From NCBI GenBank assembly GCA_030248225.1, contig JASANE010003297.1, positions 1-64,000 on the forward strand: a DNA stretch of 64,000 bases. The letters run 5' to 3'. The DNA comes from Trileptium ribeirensis (taxonomy: Eukaryota > Nematoda > Enoplea > Enoplida > Thoracostomopsidae). Shown here one piece after another: positions 24,159 through 35,452 of this stretch; positions within the stretch are counted from its first letter, which is position 1, and each line of letters starts with the position of its first letter. Both the position numbers and the translations under genes were made by a program. A model generated the notes under the pieces. That model saw only the letters and a list, made by a program, of their open reading frames with translations, ran no database searches and was not told the DNA's origin.

Positions 24159-25262
24159 CATTGTCACCACGATGATTTGCGTCTTATTGTGGCTACTCAT
24201 TTAAAACCGCTAAGAATGTTGGTTATAATATAGTGATTTCAGCAACCGCAGAACACTTATAAACCCTGATTTTGAGATATCGTGCATTGACATTTTGGGG
24301 TTTGTAGCAATCTAATATATTAAATAATTCCATTTCTACTAAGTCATTCTGACTTAGTCGTGTCTGTTTGTTTTTTTGAGAAACTGTTTACACTTATACG
24401 TTGCTATGTGACCACCGGTATCGAGAATCTTGGTTTGAGAACTTCATATGAAAGGTATAGTAACTAGGTTGATCTTATAGCCTACATAGTACCGCAAGAT
24501 AAACGAATGCGGCACGCTCGCTTGAAAACATATATTGATTTCTGGCGTCTAAATTGTAAGTGCCTGCCAATATAAAAAGTGCAATTTTTACATTAAAATG
24601 TTTGCTACAGTGCTTTCCTCTAATTATCACAATAGCTTGTTGGCAAAAAATGAAACTTATGTTTAACAAAAAATTTAGAAGCATATATTGTCGAAGCAGT
24701 CATAGAGTCAAGCTGAATATATTTGTTAATACTTTATTTTTAGCCCACAGCATTAGTAGTCAGAAAGTTTTGGGCAGAAGCTTAGTTTAGAACACATAAT
24801 CGACGGAGGTGTTTTTGGATAATATTTTTGGTTAAGACTATTTTATAAGATAATCTACACTAACACTGAGGACGAACTGCACGCATGTAAAAGCATTTAT
24901 ACGTATTCAAACACGTTTAGCCGATTAAACACGTTTGCTAGCTTGTATGTGCATTTTTCAATTAGTTTATTCTCTGAGTTCTGTAAATCGCTTCCAATGG
25001 TTCAAATTGGGTGCCTTTGTTCAATAACGCAAGCGCCTTCTCCTTTTTTCTGTCAAAGGCATCCTGTTGATCGAATAAATTAATCCTTGAATCGAGAATT
25101 TTATAAGTTGTTTAAAACTGCTTTTAACATTCACCAGATACTTGGAAGCGTTTTTAGAGCCAGTTTTTTTTAGTTTTTTACGCCATACAGTAAAAAGGCT
25201 GAATTTTGAAAATTGCTTATTTACACAGGCCATTACTGAACGGGGGTTATCTTCATTCATAC
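24159..25262. other. Intron 4 stretch, nothing recognised
   Basis: AT-rich with only short open frames and no family resemblance. No exon signals with matching phase were found. Confidence 0.5.
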
Positions 25263-25895
25263 TCCTGCCTAAATTTGGAGTGAGCGGAGAGATTTCGGGT
25301 AGGCGGGGGGCTTAGAAAAATGGCTTATTCAAATATTGGGGAGTGGGGCAGGTATTTTGACCTCCACAGGTTACCTCAGGTCATACCCCCAGGTAAATGT
25401 TGACCTTCCCTTGTTTATATCACTCAGGCGCCCCCAAGTACTTTCTTCTCCAAATAGGGGGACGGCCACCCAGGTATTTGGACCTTCGCCCAGGTTTCCC
25501 GTAGTTTATGCCCACGGTAAATTTTGCCCCCACCCTCCGCGCACGTACTTTCATGCACCAATAAAAATTACCAAATTTTTGTCTCACCGACTAAAAATAT
25601 GCTAATTGTTCCCAATTTTGGCCAAAACATCCCCAAATTTTTCTCTTCGGGGATCAAATTCACTACAATTTCCCCTTTTAAGTAAGCACAATTATTGCAA
25701 TCAGTTGCCAAACTAGGCATGTTTGACGTTTCCTGACGGTTACAGTATATATATAACGTTTCCCTCCCCCGTTCAACGGGGGACCCCAAATGAACTGCAT
25801 GGAATCACCGCCCCAGGTATTTTTGGCTCGCCCAGTTTCAAGCTGGGGGACTCCCAACTCATGCTCCCAGGTTTAATTTTGTTTGTTTGGAGAAG
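25263..25895. repeat. CCCAGGTATTTTGG-rich repeat, family F
   Basis: About seven copies of CCCAGGTA followed by T-rich sequence and GGCC/GACC, partly in inverted pairs (for example CCCAGTTTCAAGCTGGGGGA). Similar islands occur near 30790-31240, 46990-47180 and 56395-56450. Probably a family of foldback elements. Termini not defined. Confidence 0.5.
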
Positions 25896-27605
25896 CCAGA
25901 TGGAAAAGACATATTTTGCTACTGCGTTTTCACTTAATTGCACTACTTGATGCATGTTACAATAATATTATTATTATTATGTCCAAGACGATTATTGGCA
26001 CTAGTCTTTAGATATCGCTTTGTTCTTTTTCATTTCACTTTTCTGCTAGCTGACACCATTTAATTAATGTTAAGTTTCTATTGTTTGTGTGTGTTTGTGT
26101 CTGCAACATTTTGCATTGTATGCATATGGGTTTTTTATTTTTGCAGTATTCCATTAAGATTTAGATACAAATACGTACATTATCTGCCAGTAGCCTCGAA
26201 CGAACGAAACCCGAGCAGAATAGGACCAAATTTTGTGATACGCAAATAGTTCTGGAACGCTTCTCGCACAGTTCTCCAATACATTAAAAAAATAAGCCCA
26301 AAAAGTACATATTTCGGAACGGATTTCTAATAAATTTTTTCCAACGAACGAACATTGAACGAAATAATGTATAGTAAAATTCGCGGTAACAACACTTATT
26401 TATTGGCGGTTACTGTATTATCGTTATGTGGACAATCTTTTGGACCTGGCTGTTGGGTTGCTTCGGCAAGCTGACGAACCACCTTACGTTTTTATAATAG
26501 GACCAAAGTTTCAATGTGGACAGATCAGTAGCCGTAAATTTGCAGGCACAGACGTTTATTCATAACTGTAGCTTGCAAGGTACATTGGTTAGGATTCTCT
26601 CATCCGCAGACGTTCCTCCGCCTAATAAAAGCTACATATAATCAGTGAGTTGTGGCGTATGCATGCATCTTGTACGATACATGGGCGTGTCCGAAGTTCC
26701 AAGGAGGATAGCATGTGCGAATGGGGAAGGTCGTAGCCAGCGGAGATCAGGGAGTCGTCGGGGGAATAAATTTTGAAATATTTTGGAAGCCAAATTTTCA
26801 AATTTTTTTGGTGCTCATTACCAGTTTTCCCATACCTTTTGTCAATTTTTACTCATTTAGCCTATATCAGGCTACCTTCCAAGGGGACCGGTGAAGCCCC
26901 TAGGAGAAGTCGTCCGAGCCTTATGGGAATAACCCCCCTGTCCTCTCCTTATGAGCATGTATGATCATGTACAGTAAGTCGGTTCACGCAGATCAAGCTG
27001 ATAGGGAATGAAGGACACAGGAAAATGTATTATCTGCTTGCGCACACGCGAGCAACAAATTAATTTTATAAATTGAAAATCGGGCTTTATTTTGAGGCAG
27101 AATGAGCAACGAAACGAATAATTTTAAAAATAAAAGATATTGCTGGCGATCAACTAAGGAACAGCGAGCATGGGGCAGTCGTAGTTGTGAATGGTACCAC
27201 GGTCCAGCGTTTTCCACAAAAACATTTGCAAAAACAACTGAGCCCCATCAGTACTGCGCAGTCAGTGCCAGTGGCATAAACTGAACTCAAACCTAAAAAC
27301 TTTGGTCCATATTATTATTATTGCAATTATGATTATATATACAGTGCCGTCTCTAGAAATACCAGTGTATGTTATTTGCCACGAACCTAATATTAAAGGG
27401 GTCGTTTTCGTAACAAAGGACCTTTGTCGCAGTGAGTCACCGGCTCCTTTTGTATTTAACTTACATACATACACTCCTCCTCGTCGTCATGGTGCTAGTG
27501 ATTTACATTACAAACTGGCAAATTTTCCTTTACAGCATGTCACAGTGTTTCGTTTTCGTCTGTGTATTATTTTTTCTTCTCTGGTTTTCTATAGTGAGTT
27601 ACCTG
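25896..27605. other. Intron 4 stretch, nothing firm
   Basis: Contains TCGAACGAACGAA-type words near 26195 and 26345, typical of family-A MITEs but without clear ends, and a small inverted pair at about 27305-27460 (GTCCATATTATTATTATTGC and its approximate complement). No gene recognised. Confidence 0.4.
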
Positions 27606-27746
27606 CACTACTCGCCAGAAATGGCTGTCACTCGCTCGCTAATCGCTCGAATTACATTTCTTGTAAAAATAGAATTTATTATTTAAATAGTTTCCAAATA
27701 GCGGGTGAGTCATTCGCTCGAAATGCGACTGTCGTTTCTGGTACTG
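27606..27746. mobile_element. MITE, family A (good copy)
   Basis: ACTACTCGCCAGAAATGGC at the left and GACTGTCGTTTCTGGTACTG at the right are inverted termini. The interior contains CTCGCTCG and CGAGCGAA-like mirrored words. Length is about 140 bp, non-coding. Confidence 0.7.
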
Positions 27747-28229
27747 TGTGTATGTACGTTTTCTGTCGATGATTAATACTTAATGCCAAGACTCAAAACC
27801 ACAGAACTCATAACTCTTTTTTAATCATTTTCTGGCAACCATTTCATAGCATACATATCTAACCAGCGAATTTGCAACATTCAAACAATAAGTTATTTTA
27901 CAGTTTCCCTCACGTTTTACATTATTGTTATCGAAATCATACCACTTTTATAAAGTTATAGCTGAAAAATTGTTAATATTGGAGAGCCAGTTACCATTTC
28001 TATTTTTAACATTCACCATTATTAGGAGCGAATAGTATGACCATGTACTTGGGAATGCTTTGCTTTTTTATTTCTGTTCGTAAGAGTACGTCCAATTATC
28101 CAAGAAATGGGTAACTCCTGAATGAAATGGTTACATACTTTTATATTTGAAATCATGAAGTCCTATACTCAGTGTCGCCATAAATGCTGTTAGAAACTTG
28201 CTCATGATGAAATAAAAAATTTTATTAGG

Positions 28230-28425
28230 AATTTTTGGGCAGTCGTCAATAATGAGCAGTGACTAATTGCGAGCAAACGATTTCGAAATTATTAAAATTA
28301 AAATATCACTTCGAAAATATTAAAACTAAAAAAACTATTATATTTTAAAAACGATCACTTTTGAACTATTCACGAGCGAGTCTCGAGCAAACGACATTCA
28401 TTTTTGGCGTGTTCTGTAAGTTTCT
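28230..28425. mobile_element. MITE, family A (diverged)
   Basis: GGCAGTCGTCAATAATGAGC on one side and CGACATTCATTTTTGGCGTG on the other, with GAGCAAACGA mirrored as CGAGCAAACGAC inside an AT-rich middle. Confidence 0.5.
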
Positions 28426-28808
28426 ATTTGCTCACGCGCTAGAAATGGCACCACTCAGTTATCGAGAATACATTATGTATATAGTTGGTATTCTAACAGC
28501 GAAATGCTGTGTATTGTTAAGCGTGGAGCAGTGTTTCTTGACTGTATTTTACAGAAAAAATAATAACTATGGTGTATTTAGCGTAACATGGTATTAGCAC
28601 TTTTGTGTATTGTACAGTAAATTGACCAATGTACATACATAAAGAAAATAGTGGGATAACAGTAAAATATCCATAAAGTGTTAATAGTTTAGTAGCTATT
28701 GTGCAGTTTTAGCATAACATCATAATGTATGTAATGTTGTGTAATAAGTTTGAGCGATGTACATACATAGTTCATTGGATCATTGATTGGGGTCGTTGTT
28801 TTGTTTAG

Positions 28809-28889
28809 CCGACGAGGTGCCGCTCGAAGATACGTCGCCTGTACCGGATCTGGCGCCTCCGAGCGTTCATTCGTTGGGATACCGAGACA
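28809..28889 (+). CDS. ANK: Ankyrin exon 5: linker exon (27 codons)
   Basis: Model residues 283-309 plus one base. Acceptor TTTGTTTAG ends at 28808 and donor A|GTAAGC starts at 28890, both strong. The frame set by exon 4 (A plus CC) reads DEVPLEDTSPVPDLAPPSVH and SLGYRD, an acidic, proline-rich linker segment. The 81 bp are clearly more G/C-rich than the flanks. Phase 1 on both sides makes it frame-neutral if skipped. It has no homologous domain I can name. Support is from splice sites, phase and composition. Confidence 0.82.
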
Positions 28890-29742
28890 GTAAGCACGTC
28901 GTTCACTTTGTTGGCAATTATAATAATTACTACAGTATTCGCCAGGAATGACCGGTGCATTTCGAACAGAAATTAAGATTTGTGGACAAGCGAAGTGGAT
29001 TTGAGCAATTTTTTCTACAAAAGTGAACTCAAAATATCAGGATTTTAGCACACAATTTAACCATAATGCTAGAGTGTATAACAATGGAATAAATGACAAT
29101 TTTGATGCTTGAAGTTTTCGCTGTTTTTTGTTAAACATTGAACTAAAAGTTTTTGAAAACCAATGTTCCTGATCTTTGATTGGCTAAAGTAATGTGCTGT
29201 CAAAGTTTAGACAGCTGTTACATTTACACTTCAAAATAACAAAAATGCTTCAAATTTTCAATTCTTTATACTAAAAGTTCTCAGCGCAGCTTAAACCACA
29301 AACTGACAAACTCATAATGTAGCAAATAATTATATACGTACTGTTCACAATTTTTGGGATTTCTGCTGTACAGTACTTGTCAGCAAATGAACAGCGATAT
29401 CTGATATTTTACTAATGATGTCATTGTGTGCTGTGATAACTGCTGTTTAAAATTTTACACGAAAATTGACGCTTTATGTTCGTCATGGGATGCTAGAATG
29501 GCTTAAAATGCTTTCATATATGAGCTGTAATTTGGAACGTGTTAATGAACATTTGGGTTGGATTACTCGTCCGCGCAATATTTTGCATATAGATATCTGA
29601 AGGATTAATAATAATGTATGTATTGATGACAACTAACACTTTTATAAAAATTTCTCATCCATAATACTAGTGTTTGTTCACGGACTAACGAATTTTATCC
29701 CATTAGCTTTTGCTTGCTAACTTGATACTGGGCTCTCGCTAG
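28890..29742 (+). other. Intron between exon 5 and the candidate cassette exon
   Basis: AT-rich, no gene or repeat recognised. A TGCTAAC branch-point-like word lies about 23 bp before the AG at 29741-29742. Confidence 0.5.
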
Positions 29743-29811
29743 GCCTTTATCAACTACGAAGGATTGACTCCGAGAAACTCCATTCGGCAACGTCAAAGGA
29801 GGCAAGCAAAA
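29743..29811 (+). CDS. Candidate ankyrin cassette exon (23 codons)
   Basis: Open for 69 bp in the phase required here (phase 1 at both ends). It would add LYQLRRIDSEKLHSATSKEA plus a few residues to the linker. Supporting signs are TTGCTAACTTGATAC (branch-point match), CTCTCGCTAG acceptor and a local rise in G/C. Against it, the donor GTGCAA is weak and no homology is recognised. If real it is probably alternatively used. Confidence 0.35.
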
Positions 29812-30335
29812 GTGCAAAATTAAAAAAGTTAGGCTAGATAGTTTTGCTGCTTTGAACTGAATTTCACTAATTTATATGAAATGGTAGCTTTGTGTTACCG
29901 CAAAAAATGTTGGTACGTGTTAGATAAAGATACGTTGTGCGCCATTTTAATCCCAGCTATGGGCTATTAATAAAGATTAGATTTCGCTATATATAAGATT
30001 ATTGAGATTAGTTTTTCCAGATTTAGGATATCACAGAATTATCCTGGGGGACTATCGCTCTGAGAGGCGGATCAAGCTGATGTAAGAGGCACCCCCAGTC
30101 CCCAAAAGCGAGAACCCAGTTAATATAGTACAAACGGTACATCATTTTTGTCTTAAGATTTTTATATCATTACGGCTCTCCTATTATAGCGTTCGGTCAA
30201 TATAGCAGCAGACCCTATTAAAACTAATACAGTAACTTAATAACATTTGAATAGAACATTATTATCGATGTGTCCCTAAAATATATTTTGAAACATGGAG
30301 TAATCTATTAATGCAGGTGATTATAGAGAAAATTA

Positions 30336-30697
30336 CTGTCCTGTTTACAGCGGTGGGAGAGGGACACTTTCCAAATCCTCCGTGTTCGTGAGATTTTCTC
30401 CTATGCCCGCCCTTCACTCGGCTGAAACTTCCATGTTTATCCAAATCCAAAAATTTTTACGTCTCAAAACATGTTAAAATGTTTTTCTAACGTTTATTAG
30501 CACTGTTTCTAATGCTAAAAGGTTGTTTTTCAGTTTGGAAATAAACTACGTGAAATTATGTATTATTAGCAAAATTTATATATAGAAATTATAAGAAATT
30601 TCTAAAAAAATTTATCTCCCACTTTAAAATTACCACCCAGAACGAACATGCCCCCTCCAAAGTGCCCCCGGTTTTCGGATGGCTTTGGACAAGCCAG
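30336..30697 (-). mobile_element. Foldback MITE family C, copy 5 (complete, reference copy)
   Basis: A 362-bp copy from CTGTCCTGTTTACAG to CTTTGGACAAGCCAG, flanked by a perfect 5-bp duplication AATTA (30331-30335 and 30698-30702). This copy defines the family's ends. It is non-coding. Confidence 0.85.
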
Positions 30698-31391
30698 AAT
30701 TACACGTGCTTAGTCACTCAAATAGCTATTTATATATTTAGTTATTTCTCAAATGACTATTGCGGATAAAGCTTATTTTTGACACGTCATACCTGGTTTT
30801 TTAATCAGGTGGGGGCTGATAGAGCAGGGTAAAATTTCTAACACCTTTTATGTTCTCCCGGTTTACGCCCCTTTATGTAAATTTTAGTTTCATCCAATCC
30901 ACGCCTTCCGGGTTCCCCCGGTACGTTTTAGCTCATTGACGAGTTGTCGTTTGTTGGGATAAAGCAAATTCTTTCCGATTTAACAGAAAAGTCAACATTT
31001 TCTCTGAGGGACTGAAATCGACTTTTAATACGTTAAAGTTTTGTACAGAACTGCAGTCAGTTGGTATGCTATGCATAATATTAGATTTCACTTTCCTCTG
31101 CGAGTTATATATTAGTGTCTTCTCAGTTCACCTGTTGAGATCACCACGAGATCAGGTACTCTTACTTCCATCATTTCTGAACAGTGGAGTGCTTTAATGA
31201 TATGTCCCAGGTATAATTTTGATAGTTTGGAGAATCTAGAGAGAAGACAAGAACCATCAAATTTTTGGTTGTAGTATTTGTGCGAATCGATCATATGAGA
31301 AGGAACAGTACAATTTCGCAGTGACGAATATCTTAACACCAAGTTGTGTAATGTATTTTTGTGTCTTTATGAGTGTTTAGCATTGTTTCAG
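30698..31391 (+). other. End of intron before exon 6
   Basis: Contains family-F-like CCCGGTTTACG, TCCCCCGGTACG and TCCCAGGTATAATTTTG words at about 30860-31220. No gene. Acceptor TTTCAG of exon 6 ends at 31391. Confidence 0.5.
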
Positions 31392-31457
31392 GTACGTTTG
31401 GCAGTTATCATGAACAACCTAAAGTCGTTGATTATCTACCAGTAGATGATAAATCAC
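31392..31457 (+). CDS. ANK: Ankyrin exon 6: linker exon (22 codons)
   Basis: Model residues 310-331 plus one base. The acceptor is CATTGTTTCAG and the donor C|GTGAGT starts at 31458, a perfect consensus. In the frame imposed by exon 5 it reads S|TFGSYHEQPKVVDYLPVDDK, then S. The segment is too short for a domain. The acidic end leads into exon 7. At 66 bp and phase 1-1 it is a third consecutive symmetric exon. Confidence 0.8.
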
Positions 31458-31516
31458 GTGAGTATTTTACGTTATTTTTCCCATTGATTCCTCTAGAAAA
31501 TTATATACTTTCGTGG

Positions 31517-31622
31517 CAGTGAGTGCCAGATATTGCTGTGTCGCATTTCGAGCGACCAATCTGTAATAGCTGGCGATCATCCTGCGAGCAGCGGAAAACT
31601 TATGGCGGGTACTGACTGTACG
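31517..31622. mobile_element. MITE, family A (short)
   Basis: GCAGTGAGTGCCAGATATTG at the left, mirrored by ATGGCGGGTACTGACTG at the right, with GCATTTCGAGCGACC inside. It lies 60 bp after the exon 6 donor. Confidence 0.5.
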
Positions 31623-32179
31623 CTTTTTCTTTGGGTAAGCTTTTTGGTTTACGGATTTTGTGATTTCCGTTTGCTACAAAAAAGTATAGGCGTGGACAGC
31701 TAGACGACGTGTTCTTCTAAATATAACAATATCGCAATGAATAATAGATAATTTTATTTTGGATGAAAAAGAATTCAAATTTCACTTTGTTAGGTTAAAA
31801 ATGTCAGCTATATAAGTTTAGTTCTAATAATTTGATGATCTCTGTTTGAAAATTCGTGCTTATTTTATTTAATATAAAATTATATTATTTTTATCGGTAG
31901 CATCAAAGCACCGTCATATAATAGCAGTGACACTTTTTATTAAATTTTATCATTATATGCATGATATTCAAATTCATTAAACTAATAAATTTTTTATGCC
32001 GTTAAGATTTCGAATAAATCATTTTTGAGTTTTATGTAAATAATACATAGTAAGAAAATGCAAAAGTACGTAATTTAGCAGATTATAATTTACATATATA
32101 TAGTTATGTACTTTTGTTTGAGTCGGTATTAAGCCCAACATAGTTGAAACTGAGCGAGCGAAACGAGCCTCATCTTTGG

Positions 32180-33075
32180 AGGGATAGACTTTGGTAAGTG
32201 TGACCAGTCCCTGGGCCGCTGTATGGCCGAATATGATTCGTCGATGCTTTGCCAGAAATAGCGATTTTCAATTCGGCATGTTATTGCCTGTTTTACATTA
32301 CAATGAGTGCCCGTTAGGTTACCAAGCACGCAGCATACGACGGCTTTGCTATCTAGGGTCTTACTTGATTGTATTATATTTTTTCTTTGGGTTTCATAAG
32401 ATTTACAGTCGACGAACTCCATTTCCAAAATGTAGTGCGTTTTCATTTGTCTAATAATTATTTATTATGTGCAGGCATCAAGAATGGTCTAGATATAGGT
32501 TTTTCGGCAGACTGAATACGATGATTTGGCTATCTAGAGCCAGAACGGGTATCTTATGCCTTTTCAGAGCTTTTCATTGGGTTTAAGATCAATAAACCCG
32601 ATTTCTAAAATATAGTCTGGTCATGGCATCAAAAAATAGTCTGTGCAGATGTATTTCGGCATGCTGAATATAATATTTAGTCATCTACATTGAGTACAGT
32701 AATAAAATTTCATGCTTTTGAATGGTGTTTCAACGTGTTTAGGATCAATTAACCCGATTTCCAGAATATAGTCTGTCTTTATATATTTACATATTGCGTA
32801 CATGTGATCAAGAATTATTGTCTATATAGGTTTTCCGGTAGGCTGAATACAATGGTTTGGTTAGCTAGAGACGAGCACAAATACTTGATGGGTTGTTTTC
32901 GATGGGTGTAGGGTGGATGAATTTTTCGGATTTTCAATGGGTTCGTGGTTCAAGATGTCTTGAGGTGGTATTTACATCAAAGACAGCTTGTTACATGTGA
33001 TTAAATTAAACGATAAAAAGGAAACCATGCTTGCATCGTTTCACCCTCGCTTGCATGTTACTAGTAACAATAGTG
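32180..33075 (+). repeat. Array-bearing repeat family T, copy 1
   Basis: Imperfect tandem units of about 160-200 bp with the words GCATCAAGAATGGTCTA, GCTGAATACGATG, GGTTTAGGATCAAT and AACCCGATTTCCA. It ends TTTCACCCTCGCTTGCATGT then TACTAGT. Copy 2 at 53190-53945 has the same order, orientation and end. No coding evidence. The shared CTAGT end might suggest a Helitron-like element but this is weak. Confidence 0.65.
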
Positions 33076-33215
33076 AGATTTTTTGACATAGTGAGCTTGT
33101 TCACTTGTGACTATTATAATTATACAAGTTTACTTGCTATATTATTATTTACAATCTTAGGAAAGGATGTATTTTCAGGGAAAACAGGGAAAATAACGGG
33201 GTTTTATTATAATCA

Positions 33216-33328
33216 CAGTCACGGATAAAAATAAGTGCACGACAACGTTCGTTTGTAAATGAACGTTATAACGTTCTTTTGCGTTTACGTTCGTTCTTTT
33301 TTTATGTACTTCACTTTGTCTATGACTG
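33216..33328. mobile_element. Tc1-like MITE, family B
   Basis: A 113-bp hairpin from CAGTCACGGATAAAAATAAG to CTTCACTTTGTCTATGACTG. TA follows the right end. The middle is a palindromic run of AACGTTCGTTTG and its complement. CAGT...ACTG ends with TA duplications are typical of Tc1/mariner. Confidence 0.7.
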
Positions 33329-33607
33329 TATTTATTATAATATATAGCAACAATCATTTTGAATTGTCGTTAGTTTGTTATACCGGATAAAATTGTATTT
33401 TTTGATTGTGCAACAATGATTTCGAACTCAATGCAAAGACCCTATCTTAAAGTGTATTAATGAGATCATTGCTATTATTGTACTGTAAGAACTTACATCC
33501 CGCCACAACCTCGTACCTTTCTCGAACAGCTTGAACAAATTATAAAAAGTGCACTAAACATTTCGATCGGATCTTGAACAAAATTCAAACAATTGTAACA
33601 GATCCTT

Positions 33608-33902
33608 ACGGATGACCACACGATAATGGTCAACATTTAAAATAAATCTGACCACACCCCAATGGTTAACATTTTTTCGAATAAAAATAAATCTGACCAC
33701 AGTGCCATGGTCAACATTTTTCGACCACCAATAATTATGTCCACAGTATAATGGACAACATTTTTTCGAACAAAAATAAATCGGTCCACAGTGTAATGGA
33801 CAACATTTTCCCGAGTACCAAAAAAATCCCGACCATGGTGTAATGGTCAACTTTTAATCGAGTTCCCCAATAATCATGACCACGTGTATAGTGGTCAACA
33901 TT
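33608..33902 (+). repeat. GTGGTC minisatellite of G2
   Basis: About six to seven units of 45-50 bp with GACCAC, AATGGTCAACATTTT and a variable spacer such as CGAATAAAAATAAATCT. Two units carry GTCCACAGTGTAATGGACAA, the same GTCC/GGAC variant found in G1. Confidence 0.8.
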
Positions 33903-34575
33903 TCCGCATTCCGTCACCAGTTTCTCCCCAGCCTGGAACACCCGGCGGGAGTAGCCAAAAAGGGTACGGAACCCACCCTCGCCTTACAATACGTACATTT
34001 ATGTAAGCAGAACCAATTAATCTCCTCTGAAAGCAAACAAATATGTAAATTGAGCTTCTCTATATACACACATCGACCGTAAAACCCTGTTGTCACCTCA
34101 TATATAGATCGCCTAACTGGCACAAATCATGAACTACGGTATATACGTAAATCAGCAATCGAAATAACTCGCAAGATCAATAAGGTTATGTAAGCACATA
34201 ATTACGATCGATCGGGAATCATCGGATATATACGTAGAAAAGTGGAACAGAACTAAAATCCAAGTATATACGTATGTGATTGGAACAAATTCAATCATAC
34301 CATCTACATATATATAAGCGAACGGAGTAACCAGATCTAAATGGTCCCGCCAGGTGAATGATTCGTATTTTTTAGTATTCCGGCCTGCACCGCCGACATG
34401 TTTTGATCAAGATGGGTATTACCGTTGCCCTTTCAGGAAAGTAGTAATTGCTGAAGAATCGTAATCGTTTGTGCAGATGCCTATATTCAGCTATGTACAT
34501 ATTGATTGTAGTGCCCCAATGGCACGCTCTGGTACATATATGTTAACATTTGCACCATTTTCCTATAGTATCATT

Positions 34576-34929
34576 GGCCATAAAGGCACCCTGTATATAT
34601 ATATGTTTGAATTACGTATCGTTATCATCGTAATTGTTATTCGTTTGATGGCCATAAAGGCACCTTTTCACTGTATGTTACCATGACCGTATGATATAAC
34701 TGTGTGCCGTGGAATTGATGTTGTTGTCTATACATGTTTTCAGGTACAAGTTTCGACAATTTGATTGGGATATAAATTGTTAATTAATTATTGTACCCTG
34801 TTCATACCATCTATTGTTATTGCCTGCGGCCGTAAAAGCGCCGCCATTGTTATTGTCGTATACCGTATCATGCCAATATTGTGTTATGATTGTATCGTTT
34901 TGTTGGGTCAAACAGGCCATAAAAGCGCC
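34576..34929 (+). repeat. GGCCATAAAAGCGCC motif series in G2
   Basis: Motif copies start at 34576, 34650, 34828 and 34915 (spacings 74, 178, 87). Spacing and order are mirrored in G1. 178 is close to twice 89, as if one copy were missing from a regular series. Confidence 0.7.
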
Positions 34930-35252
34930 TGCGTTTGACCATGATTTATATGCTCTGATTGTCATACTTTGTTGTGTATCTTCATAATTTTAGGCTGGGA
35001 ATACGATCAGAGGAGTGTAACGCATTTGACGTGATTTTAGCAGGAATTGTAGGGAATTTTTACGCACTTAAATTGGAGTTTTATGGGTATAGATAGTGCG
35101 TATGGCGAGCCCTTGCCATACGCGATCTCGTAGGACTTTTAGGACGGTACGACTCCCCGCTAAACCCGGAATAAGAGACTGCGTAGGAATTGCCCTACCC
35201 CGAATGGTAGGACCTCGAAATTGGTTACAAGTTTTCATAGGAAATAACTGGC

Positions 35253-35452
35253 CGTGACGGATTCCCGTCACGACCGTCCTCACGAATGAGGACTACAAAA
35301 TGTGGCTGTCCGCTCGAGAGCGAACAGCAATCGAAACAATTTCTTGAAAATTATAAGTCCAACGCCGAAATATAAAGTTTACCAGTGCTCGCTACACTGG
35401 TAATTTGAGTAACATTAAGAAATATCGCCTACCAGCGTTCATTCGCGCTGGT
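35253..35452 (+). repeat. Hairpin block of G2
   Basis: Inverted repeats CGTGACGG..CCGTCACG (35253-35272), GTCCTC..GAGGAC (35276-35293), ACCAGTG..CACTGGT (35381-35401) and ACCAGCG..CGCTGGT (35431-35452). Loops differ from G1 (for example GATTC/TCCC) while stems are kept. Confidence 0.7.

Noticed and set aside
27302..27772. 156-codon open frame, the second longest on the + strand
   Set aside because: It overlaps family-A MITE 27606-27746, shows no known motif, and cannot join the ankyrin frame with suitable splice sites.
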